This document shows, piece by piece, positions 8,110-15,386 of a stretch of 64,000 bases of DNA. The stretch lies in the NCBI GenBank assembly GCA_900315245.1, contig OMYJ01000005.1:157011-221010 (forward strand). The letters are read 5' to 3'. A model generated the notes under the pieces. That model ran no database searches. It was not told the DNA's origin and worked only from the letters and a program-made list of their open reading frames with translations. Source of the stretch: an uncultured Bacteroidales bacterium. GTDB taxonomy: Bacteria; Bacteroidota; Bacteroidia; Bacteroidales; WCHB1-69. Each line of letters begins with the position of its first letter. Position 1 is the first letter of the stretch. A program made the position numbers and the translations under genes.

Positions 8110-8221
8110 TCTAAGTTATAGTCTAAGTTATAGTCTAAGTTATAGTCTAAGTTATAGTCTAAGTTATAGTCTAAGTTATAGTCTAAGTTATAGTCTAAGT
8201 CTAAGTTTAAGTCTAAGTAAT
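8108..8221. repeat. 12-bp tandem repeat array (AGTCTAAGTTAT x7 plus degenerate copies)
   Basis: Seven perfect copies of AGTCTAAGTTAT begin at 8108 and overlap the transporter's TAG stop. One altered copy and a degenerate tail follow, ending about 3 bp before the next start codon at 8225. There are no spacers, so it is not a CRISPR array. The core AGTCTAAG also occurs near 5326, 7028, 12078 and 23295. Confidence 0.95.
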
Positions 8222-8224
8222 AAA

Positions 8225-9406
8225 ATGAAATTTATCTTATACCTCTCCTTTGTTTTGTTTTTGGTACCTGACAAGTACATTTACAAAACCTTTTTACGAA
8301 AACTTCCGCTGATTTGGCGCATTCTTTTCATACTCCCGACGGCTTTGGGCTTGGCTTCAGTAATATTGCTGTTGCTCAATGTTTTTTCAAACATCATAAC
8401 GACCGTTTTTGTGGTCTCACTGTTTTGTTTCACACTTCCAAAACTTGTATTTCTGCTTTTTTCATTGTTTGCCAGACTATTTGGGAGGAGGAACAGGAAA
8501 GCGTACACCATTTTCTGTCGTTTGGGTTTTGTTGTAGCATGTGCGGTTTCGTTGGTGGCTCTTTATGGGGTGACGTTTGCTTGGAAACAGCTTGACACCG
8601 AGTATGTTGATTTGTATTTTGATGATTTGCCGGAAGCGTTCGACGGATATACGATTGCGCATCTAAGTGACTTGCACCTCGGTTCTTACGGCAACAGAAC
8701 CGCTTTTATGGAGAAGGTGGTGCGGCGTGTCAATGAGGAACATCCTGACTTGATAGTTTTTACGGGTGACATAGTCAACACGGAACCGGAAGAGTTGTCC
8801 CCCTTTGTCCCGGTCCTGTCCAAGCTTTCGGCATCTGACGGGATCATATCTGTATTCGGCAACCATGATTATTGTGCGAAAGGAAACCAAGAAACTTGGA
8901 CAACCCCGCAGGATGGTGGGCGTATGGTGGCAGAAATGGAACGTTCCATGGGCTGGAAAGTTCTGTTGAACGAATCTGTGGTGTTGAACAAGGGTGATGA
9001 TCGAATCGCAGTGGCAGGTTTGGAGTATTGGGGGAAAGACATATTCTTGCAAAACTGCAATATAAAGGCTGCGCTTGAGGGTATTACCGATTATGATACC
9101 ATAAAATGTGACGATGACAAGTTCACCATCTTGTTGTCGCATACCCCATCCCAATGGGCATTGGAAATATTGCCAAACACCCATATCCCTCTCACGCTGT
9201 CCGGACATATTCATGCCTCGCAGATTAAGATTGGCAAATGGTCCCCGGCATCGTTGTTCTATAAGGAATGGGGCGGCTTGTATCAGTCAGGTAATCAGCA
9301 ACTTTATGTCTCCGAAGGAGTTGGCGGCATGTTGCCTTTCCGTTTAGGGTGCAGACCGCAGGTGACCTTGTTGACACTCCACTGTAAAAAATCTGTTTTT
9401 AGTTGA
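8225..9406 (+). CDS. Membrane-anchored calcineurin-like metallophosphoesterase
   Basis: About four hydrophobic helices occupy the first 120 of 393 residues. A metallophosphoesterase domain follows, with all its metal-binding motifs: HLSDLHLG (D149, H151), FTGDIVN (D182), FGNHDY (N213, H214), LLSHTP and SGHIHA. The architecture matches YkuE-like or TMEM62-like membrane phosphoesterases. The catalytic domain probably works at the membrane on a lipid-linked or nucleotide phosphoester such as a UDP-sugar lipid, but this is inference. Only the 12-bp repeat array separates it from the transporter gene. Confidence 0.88.
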   Translation: MKFILYLSFVLFLVPDKYIYKTFLRKLPLIWRILFILPTALGLASVILLLLNVFSNIITTVFVVSLFCFTLPKLVFLLFSLFARLFGRRNRKAYTIFCRLGFVVACAVSLVALYGVTFAWKQLDTEYVDLYFDDLPEAFDGYTIAHLSDLHLGSYGNRTAFMEKVVRRVNEEHPDLIVFTGDIVNTEPEELSPFVPVLSKLSASDGIISVFGNHDYCAKGNQETWTTPQDGGRMVAEMERSMGWKVLLNESVVLNKGDDRIAVAGLEYWGKDIFLQNCNIKAALEGITDYDTIKCDDDKFTILLSHTPSQWALEILPNTHIPLTLSGHIHASQIKIGKWSPASLFYKEWGGLYQSGNQQLYVSEGVGGMLPFRLGCRPQVTLLTLHCKKSVFS

Positions 9407-9432
9407 GAGATTGTCAAAATATTTTATCTTTG
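9403..9432 (+). promoter_or_regulatory. Promoter with -33 TTG and -7 TATCTTTG
   Basis: TTG at 9403-9405, a 19-bp spacer and TATCTTTG at 9425-9432 give the best two-part match to the Bacteroidota promoter in the window. It would drive the parvulin-like gene at 9488. Confidence 0.7.
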
Positions 9433-9487
9433 CAATATTTAAATATAGTTTAGAAATATATTTTTTATTGTTGATATTCAGTTTATT

Positions 9488-11233
9488 ATGAAAAAAGTAT
9501 TGTTTTTGACGGTGTCGTTAGTTCTGCTTTCATGGACTTTTTCGCAGGCGCAGAATGACGATCCCGTTCTGATGATGGTGGGATCGGAAACTGTCACGAA
9601 ATCGGATTTTGTCAAGGCGTATCAAAAAAATAGCATGTTGTCGGAGGCCACTGAAGCCGATTTGCGCGAGTATTTGAGACTTTACACAGATTATCGGATG
9701 AAAGTTCAGGAAGCCAAGGCCATGAAACTGGACACCGCAAAAGTGTTTCAAAGAGAGTGGGAGTCGTATAAGAATCAATATGCACAACAGTATCTGATTG
9801 ATACAGAGGTGAGTGATCAATTGTTGGAAGAAACCATAGACAGGGCACGCTATCATGTGCGCGCGTCCCATCTGTTGATTTTGCTTCCCGAGGATGCATC
9901 TCCGAAAGACACGTTGGCCGCATATCATAAAATAATGAAGATCAGGGATGAAATCCTTAATGGGTTGGATTTTAACGAAGCTGCTGAACGTTATTCTGAA
10001 GACAAGTCGGCACAGAACCACATCAATCCGCAGACGAATCGCACCCAGTATGGAAATCGCGGGGAATTGGGCTATTTTTCGGTGCTGGAAATGATTTACC
10101 CCTTTGAAACCGCCGCCTATTCCACCCCGGTGGGTCAGGTCTCCATGCCTGTCCGCACCCAGTTCGGCTACCATTTGGTGTATGTGCAGGATAAGATTCC
10201 AGCAGTTGCGAAACTCTATGTGTCACAGATTTTTATAAAAGATACGGCTGCTTTGAACAAGGCTGCGTCCCATGAGGCGGAAATGAAGAAATGCGCTTAC
10301 ATTAAGCAGAAATTCCAAGAAGGGATCACTTTTGACAGCCTGGCTGCGGAGTGTTCCGATGATCCGGCCACCAAAAACAATGGAGGACGCATGGAGCCGT
10401 TTGCGCCCAACCGTCGTCCCGGAAATTATGTCCATGCAGCCCTCAAACTCAAACAAGGTGGAATTTCAGAACCGGTCCCCTCTTCCATAGGTTGGCACAT
10501 CCTCCGTTTGGACTCTGTGATTTACACGACGGTGAATGACGAGTTTAAATACATGATTAAGAACAGGTTGGCCAGAGATTCCCGCTCCAAGAAAAGCAAG
10601 GAATCCTTGGTTGAGAAGTTGAAAGTCGAGTACAATTACCAGGAGAGTGGCAAGAAAGCGGCGATGAAATTCTTCAAAAAGAACATGGCTGACAACTATT
10701 TCCAATCCAAACATGTCGCTGTTGACTCCCTGAAAGGGATTGAGAAGCTCAAGCCGATGTGTACTTTCGCGGACCAGTCAATAACCCCTCGCGAATTCGG
10801 ACAATACCTCAACCGTTATCAGGGCGCGCAGTTGAAAGGCTCAATGGTGAGTTTCTTGGATCAGATCTTTCCTAACTTTGTCAGCGACAAGATTTTGCGC
10901 TACGAAAGTACCCAGCTGATGGCCAAATATCCCGAATACCGCGACGTGGTGAACGAAGTGTATGACGGATTGATGATTTATGAGATCAATTCTGCGAAGG
11001 TCTGGAATGCCGCTATTGAAGACACTGTGGGCACTCAGCTTTTCTATGAACAGATCAAATCCCAGTTCGCCACAGGCGATACCCTGAACCCCTACAAACC
11101 GTTCGAAGAGGTCCGTGCTGTGGTCATCAGCCAGTATCAAGACAAGTTGGAGAAAGAATGGGTGGAGGAACTTCATCGCAAGTATCCTGTCAAACTCAAT
11201 GAGGATGTTTTCCGTTCCATTTTGAAACAATAG
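9488..11233 (+). CDS. Periplasmic peptidyl-prolyl isomerase with two parvulin domains (SurA/PpiD-like)
   Basis: A 581-residue exported protein with a signal peptide (MKKVLFLTVSLVLLSWTFSQAQ, cut after about residue 21). An N-terminal helical chaperone region is followed by two PpiC-type rotamase domains. The first spans about 115-240 (VRASHLLILLPED, GELGYFSVLEMIYPFE, QFGYHLVYVQD). The second spans about 243-345 (VSQIFIKD, NNGGRMEPF, SIGWHILRLDSV). It should assist folding of outer-membrane or secreted proteins in the periplasm. The next gene starts one base after the stop and looks related, so the two form an operon. Confidence 0.9.
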   Translation: MKKVLFLTVSLVLLSWTFSQAQNDDPVLMMVGSETVTKSDFVKAYQKNSMLSEATEADLREYLRLYTDYRMKVQEAKAMKLDTAKVFQREWESYKNQYAQQYLIDTEVSDQLLEETIDRARYHVRASHLLILLPEDASPKDTLAAYHKIMKIRDEILNGLDFNEAAERYSEDKSAQNHINPQTNRTQYGNRGELGYFSVLEMIYPFETAAYSTPVGQVSMPVRTQFGYHLVYVQDKIPAVAKLYVSQIFIKDTAALNKAASHEAEMKKCAYIKQKFQEGITFDSLAAECSDDPATKNNGGRMEPFAPNRRPGNYVHAALKLKQGGISEPVPSSIGWHILRLDSVIYTTVNDEFKYMIKNRLARDSRSKKSKESLVEKLKVEYNYQESGKKAAMKFFKKNMADNYFQSKHVAVDSLKGIEKLKPMCTFADQSITPREFGQYLNRYQGAQLKGSMVSFLDQIFPNFVSDKILRYESTQLMAKYPEYRDVVNEVYDGLMIYEINSAKVWNAAIEDTVGTQLFYEQIKSQFATGDTLNPYKPFEEVRAVVISQYQDKLEKEWVEELHRKYPVKLNEDVFRSILKQ

Positions 11234-11234
11234 G

Positions 11235-12077
11235 GTGAAAAGATTACTGCCATTGCTGTCATTCGCCCTGCTGCTCGGTGTCTCTTGCCGCAGGAATGCC
11301 GATTCGGTGGTGGCTCAGGTGTACCAGTACAAGTTGTATGCCTCCGAAGTGCAGGCGGGCATGCCGTCCGGCTTGTCCCAGGAGGACAGCCTTGCCTTGG
11401 CGCGTGATTTCATCGACAACTGGGTGAAAGAAAAACTGGTGCTGCACGAGGCCGAACGATATCTCAGCCCGCGTGAAAAAAACTTCGACCGAGAGATGTC
11501 AGAATACCGCAACTCGCTGCTGGCGCAACGGTATTTGGACAAAATCTGGAATGAAGATACCGCCAATGTCACCGTTTCAGACAGGGAAATAACGGACTTC
11601 GCCCGTTCTCTGGATGACCGCTATACTGTTGAAAAAGAGATAGTTCGGGTGAATTATGTGAAAATGCCGACGCACTCGGATATGTTGCCATCAGTGCGGG
11701 ATATCCTCTTTGATGAGAAAAAACGGGTGGAACAAAAAGATGTCCTGGTGAATATGCTGGGCGACTCCATCGAGTATCTTTTGGATGATGATGAATGGCT
11801 TTACCTGGACGACTTGCAGAATGAAGTGGCTTTTCAGATTGACGTGCAGAATCTGGGAGACCGTGTTGGAGCTTTGCACATTGAAAAAGAAGTAGGGGAG
11901 AACTCGGTGCTTCTCGTGATGCTGGATTACCGGTCTCAACGTTCTGTGAATGAGACCAAAGAAGAACGCGCCGCCGCCGGCATGCTGCTGATGAACCAAC
12001 GCCGCACCCAGTTTGTCAACCAATATTTGCAGGAGCTCTATGATCGCGCCCTAAAAGAAGGAAAAATAGTACAATGA
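11235..12077 (+). CDS. Putative lipoprotein related to the SurA/PpiC N-terminal region, without a rotamase domain
   Basis: Starts with GTG one base after the parvulin gene. The 280-residue protein opens with a lipoprotein-type signal (MKRLLPLLSFALLLGVSC). The helical stretch that follows (LARDFIDNWVKEKLVLHEAERYLS and the alpha-helical region after it) resembles the N-terminal domain of SurA-like chaperones. No PpiC rotamase signature is visible. It is probably a periplasm-facing chaperone partner of the upstream protein. The GTG start has no convincing ATG alternative because the signal sequence begins there. Confidence 0.65.
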   Translation: MKRLLPLLSFALLLGVSCRRNADSVVAQVYQYKLYASEVQAGMPSGLSQEDSLALARDFIDNWVKEKLVLHEAERYLSPREKNFDREMSEYRNSLLAQRYLDKIWNEDTANVTVSDREITDFARSLDDRYTVEKEIVRVNYVKMPTHSDMLPSVRDILFDEKKRVEQKDVLVNMLGDSIEYLLDDDEWLYLDDLQNEVAFQIDVQNLGDRVGALHIEKEVGENSVLLVMLDYRSQRSVNETKEERAAAGMLLMNQRRTQFVNQYLQELYDRALKEGKIVQ

Positions 12078-12185
12078 CTTAGAACTTAGACTTAGACTTA
12101 GAACTTAGACTTAGAACTTAGACTTGAGACTTGAGATTTGAATCCTCTAACCTTTTGACCTTAACCTTTAACCCTAAACCCACCT
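12076..12185. repeat. ACTTAGA-type and CCTTAACC-type repeats
   Basis: Repeated ACTTAGA/ACTTAG units (12078-12140) are followed by CTCTAACCTTTTGACC and AACCTTTAACCC units up to the dut start codon. They are complementary to the TCTAAG core of the 8108-8221 array. Confidence 0.8.
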
Positions 12186-12629
12186 ATGACTATAAAAATC
12201 CACAACCAATCCTCCAATCCCTTACCCACCTACGCATCTTCCTCCGCCGCAGGCATGGATTTGCGTGCAAACCTTTCAGAACCTGTTGTGCTGCAACCTT
12301 TTGAGCGAAAACTTATTCCGACGGGACTTTTTATGGAGCTTCCCGCAGATTGTGAGGCACAAGTGCGTCCACGGAGCGGGTTGGCGCTCAAACACGGCAT
12401 CACCGTGCTGAACAGTCCCGGCACCATCGACGCCGACTACCGGGGCGAGATAGGGGTTATCCTGATCAATCTTTCGCAGGAACCCTTTGAAATCCAGCCG
12501 GGTGAGCGCATCGCGCAGATGGTGATTGCGCAGTTCCGTCAAGTGAAGATGCAAGAGGTCAACACCTTGGAGGAGTTGTCGGACACCGAACGGGGTGCCG
12601 GCGGTTTCGGGCACAGCGGAAAACAGTAA
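12186..12629 (+). CDS. dut: dUTP diphosphatase
   Basis: Hydrolyses dUTP to dUMP and pyrophosphate, keeping uracil out of DNA and supplying dUMP for thymidylate synthesis. The 147-residue length is typical of trimeric dUTPases. All five motifs are present: AGMDLRA (motif 1), [10 protein letters not shown] (2), [18 protein letters not shown] (3), RIAQMVI (4) and [10 protein letters not shown] (5, the C-terminal arm closing over the nucleotide). It lies between a repeat tract and a TPR gene that starts 11 bp downstream, so these two are probably co-transcribed. Confidence 0.97.
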   Translation: MTIKIHNQSSNPLPTYASSSAAGMDLRANLSEPVVLQPFERKLIPTGLFMELPADCEAQVRPRSGLALKHGITVLNSPGTIDADYRGEIGVILINLSQEPFEIQPGERIAQMVIAQFRQVKMQEVNTLEELSDTERGAGGFGHSGKQ

Positions 12630-12640
12630 TATTGTTGATT

Positions 12641-13603
12641 ATGAGAAAGTTGATTGTTCTATTGGCAGTGATTGCATTCTGTTTCACTGGGGTGGCACAG
12701 CCGGTGAAGAAGCAACGGAATACGGCCTCCAACACCAAGGAGGCTGTGTCGGAACGTGCCATCACAAAGCGTTTCAACCAGGGATTGCGTTACTATTACA
12801 CGGCCCAATATGAGGATGCGTTACAGACTTTCTCTGGGATTCTCTCTGATGCGCCTAAACATGCCCCGTCGTATTTCATGCTCTCCCGCGTGTATGTGGG
12901 GCGGCAACAGTTTTCTGAAGCCGAAAACGCATTGAAACAAGCAGTTAAGCTGGACAAGAAAAACGTCTGGTACCAAGTTGACTTGGCGCGGATGTACATG
13001 ATGACCGAAAACTACAAGTCAGCCACCCCGATGTGGGAGGCCATCTGCCGTGAGATTCCCGACAATCCCGAATTTCTCGGCTTTTTAGCCACGTGCTATG
13101 CGAAAAACGGTGCTCCCGACAAGGCTGCCGAAATCCAGTCTCGCTTGAGCCTTCTGACAAAGATAGATTCGCCTGAAGGACAGCCGGATGAAGCACCTCA
13201 AACGCCGATTGGAAACAACAACTACAGAAATCAGGGGATGGCGGCTCTCAAAGCCCAGCAATATGACCAGGCGGTCTCAAGTTTCGAAAATGCTTTGCGA
13301 GAGGATGATACGGATTATGAGCTATGGAGCCTGTTTGTGGAAGCCGTCTCCAAATCCGGACAATGGCGCAAACTGACGGCGCTGGAGGAAGACCTGACCA
13401 CGCTCTTCCCGCAGTCATCGACCCTGTTGACGGCTCTGGCGGATGCTTTCCTGCATGATGGAAATCCTGAAAAGGCAGTGGAGTACTACAAGCAGGCGTT
13501 GTCGTTCGCTTTCGAAGCCGACCAAATACAGTCTATTCGCAAAGGACTGTCCGATGCATACACACAGATGGGCGATTCCGAAAACGCTGGCCGCTACAGA
13601 TAG
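12641..13603 (+). CDS. Exported TPR-repeat protein
   Basis: A 320-residue protein with a signal peptide (MRKLIVLLAVIAFCFTGVAQ) followed by tetratricopeptide repeats in two groups (about residues 40-155 and 195-318). Repeat signatures include GLRYYYTAQYEDALQTFSGI, AENALKQAVKLDKKN and KAVEYYKQALSFAF. TPR arrays act as protein-binding scaffolds, here probably in the periplasm. I start at ATG 12641, because the longer frame uses a TTG at 12632 and adds only three residues before the signal sequence. The partner is unknown. Confidence 0.85.
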   Translation: MRKLIVLLAVIAFCFTGVAQPVKKQRNTASNTKEAVSERAITKRFNQGLRYYYTAQYEDALQTFSGILSDAPKHAPSYFMLSRVYVGRQQFSEAENALKQAVKLDKKNVWYQVDLARMYMMTENYKSATPMWEAICREIPDNPEFLGFLATCYAKNGAPDKAAEIQSRLSLLTKIDSPEGQPDEAPQTPIGNNNYRNQGMAALKAQQYDQAVSSFENALREDDTDYELWSLFVEAVSKSGQWRKLTALEEDLTTLFPQSSTLLTALADAFLHDGNPEKAVEYYKQALSFAFEADQIQSIRKGLSDAYTQMGDSENAGRYR

Positions 13604-13952
13604 AGAGTGGCTCAGATAATCATTCCCATAAAAAATAGTTTTTTTCCGAATCCCTTATAAATTAAGGGGTTAATGTTTCGTTGTGTGTCGTTGACCTCTT
13701 GTTGAAAAAACGGGATGTGAAAAAATGCATTTCACAAATGATTATAAAGAAAAATGTTTATCTTTGCCGTTAGGTTTTATTGTAAAAAGGGAAAAATCCA
13801 TATATATCCTTTTGGATTCATAAGGTCTTGGATTTTAGTATGTTAAGAAGAAGCATTTCCCAGTTGACCTCTCTTTCAAGGAGGGGGAATAGTTGGTTTT
13901 GTACCATTTAAAACCTTTTTTTAAATAAGAATTATAATAAAATAGTTTAGGC
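13604..13952. other. Intergenic region and 5' leader of the polysaccharide operon
   Basis: About 350 bases without a gene. The first part holds a small hairpin (CCCTTA/TAAGGG near 13653-13669). A TATCTTTG box follows at 13759, then a roughly 180-nt untranslated leader. The leader has weak hairpin potential around AATCCA...TGGATT (13785-13810) and CCTCTC...GAGGGG (about 13868-13887). In Bacteroides capsule operons, such leaders are where the UpxY-type antiterminator acts; a similar role here is inference. Confidence 0.6.
13759..13766 (+). promoter_or_regulatory. Promoter -7 box of the polysaccharide operon
   Basis: TATCTTTG followed by CCG, an exact TAnnTTTG match about 187 bp upstream of the UpxY-like gene. 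I see no invertible promoter repeats flanking it. Confidence 0.65.
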
Positions 13953-14495
13953 ATGACGCAACATGGGGAAAGCGCTCAATATTGGTACGCTTTCAAGGTT
14001 TTCTACAACAAGGTCTTTGAAATAGACAAAGATATCCGCGAGCAAGGGGTGGAAACCTATTTCCCGAAAGTTAAGGTCTATAAGTTGAGGGAAGACAAAC
14101 AGAAAGAGCAGTTGAAACCCGCCATCTCCTCGCTGATATTTGTGAGATGCTCCGAAGAGAAGGTATGGGACCTGCAGAAAGCCTTTTACGGGCGTATCAT
14201 GTTGTATAGTCATAAGACTGACGGGAACAGAAAGGCTTCTCCTATTGATGAAGAGGAGATGCGGGTGTTCATGCTGGTCACCTCTGTGGAGGACGACCGT
14301 CTGGAATACCTTGATGTGGAGAGCGTCAATTACAAGGAAGGGCAGAGGGTGAGAGTGCTGGACGGCTCCTACAAGGACTGCGTGGGATACATTAAACGCG
14401 TCAAAGGGAATCGTCGTCTGTTGGTCGCGGTCGAAGGTCTCGCTCTGGTGGCCACCTCCTATATTCCGTCTGTGTTTTTGGAAAAGATAAATTAA
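13953..14495 (+). CDS. UpxY-like transcription antitermination protein (NusG family)
   Basis: A 180-residue NusG paralogue: an N-terminal NGN domain (about 8-110: YWYAFKVFYNKVFE, EQGVETYFPKVKVY, SSLIFVRCSEEKV) followed by a KOW-type segment (about 125-175: EGQRVRVLDGSYKDCVGYIK). Proteins of this type are encoded first in Bacteroides capsule operons and let RNA polymerase read through the long operon. Its position after a long leader and directly before wza fits this. The usual UpxZ partner gene is not present next to it. Confidence 0.88.
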   Translation: MTQHGESAQYWYAFKVFYNKVFEIDKDIREQGVETYFPKVKVYKLREDKQKEQLKPAISSLIFVRCSEEKVWDLQKAFYGRIMLYSHKTDGNRKASPIDEEEMRVFMLVTSVEDDRLEYLDVESVNYKEGQRVRVLDGSYKDCVGYIKRVKGNRRLLVAVEGLALVATSYIPSVFLEKIN

Positions 14496-14507
14496 ATTAT
14501 ACGTTTT

Positions 14508-15338
14508 ATGAAAAATCACAAATTTTACCTGTTGGCTCTGGTCTGCTTGTTGTTCGCCTCCTGTGCGACAAACAAGAAAATCAGCTATTTCCAGGATGCC
14601 CAAAACGCCGATTCGGCAAAAATAGCGCTCCCATCGCCTGAAATCCGATTGAGAACGGAAGATAAGGTTTCCATCGTGGTGAACAGCCAGGACCCTGATC
14701 TCACAGCCATGTTCAACCTCCCCTACATCACTCGTTCTGTGGGAGGAAACATTTCTACCAATATGTCTGGTAGCGGGCATGGTGTTTCCTGTTATACCAT
14801 AGACCAAGAGGGAAACATCGATTTTCCCGTGCTGGGCTCTTTGCACATTGCTGGTATGACACGTAATGAACTGACCAACTACGTTAAAAATGAGTTGATT
14901 TCCAGAAATTTGGTGAAAGATCCCGTGGTCACCGTGGAGTTTGCCAACCTTCAGTATTCCATTTTTGGAGAGGTGCGTGCCCCTGGACAATATAACATCA
15001 ATTCGGATAAAATGACTTTGCTTGAAGCCATAAGCAAAGCCGGTGATTTGACTATTAACGGTAAACGGCAGAACGTGATGGTGCTCAGGGCCGACTCATT
15101 GGGAAATGTGTTAACCTATACCGTGAATATGACTTCGGTTGATTCGGTGGTGAACTCTCCGGTTTACTATCTGTGTCAAAATGATATGATCTATGTGGAA
15201 CCCACCAAGAAGCGCGCCCGTGAATCCACAGCCAACGGCAACGTGTTTGCTTCGCCATCCTTCTGGATTTCCACGGCCTCGGCTATAACCACTCTCATTT
15301 CCACTATATTGCTCATTCAGCAAAGAGCAAGACAGTAG
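14508..15338 (+). CDS. Polysaccharide export outer-membrane lipoprotein (Wza/BexD-like)
   Basis: A 276-residue protein with a lipoprotein signal (LLALVCLLFASC, acylated Cys about 19). A poly_export domain (about 50-130: RTEDKVSIVVNSQDPDL, YTIDQEGNIDFPVLG) and an SLBB-type segment (about 150-235: YSIFGEVRAPGQYNI) follow. The C-terminal hydrophobic helix (ISTASAITTLISTILLI) is typical of the Bacteroidota form. It would form the outer-membrane channel for polysaccharide export, working with the Wzc homologue encoded next. Confidence 0.93.
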   Translation: MKNHKFYLLALVCLLFASCATNKKISYFQDAQNADSAKIALPSPEIRLRTEDKVSIVVNSQDPDLTAMFNLPYITRSVGGNISTNMSGSGHGVSCYTIDQEGNIDFPVLGSLHIAGMTRNELTNYVKNELISRNLVKDPVVTVEFANLQYSIFGEVRAPGQYNINSDKMTLLEAISKAGDLTINGKRQNVMVLRADSLGNVLTYTVNMTSVDSVVNSPVYYLCQNDMIYVEPTKKRARESTANGNVFASPSFWISTASAITTLISTILLIQQRARQ

Positions 15339-15386
15339 TCGCAATAATCCTTTTTCATTGTTAACATTTAACCCCCAAATATAAGT

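Noticed and set aside
8108..8221. CRISPR array
   Set aside because: The 12-bp units are directly adjacent with no spacers and there are no cas genes.
13947..14990. Minus-strand ORF of 347 codons opposite the UpxY-like and Wza genes
   Set aside because: It is antisense to two well-supported genes and its own sequence has no recognisable pattern.
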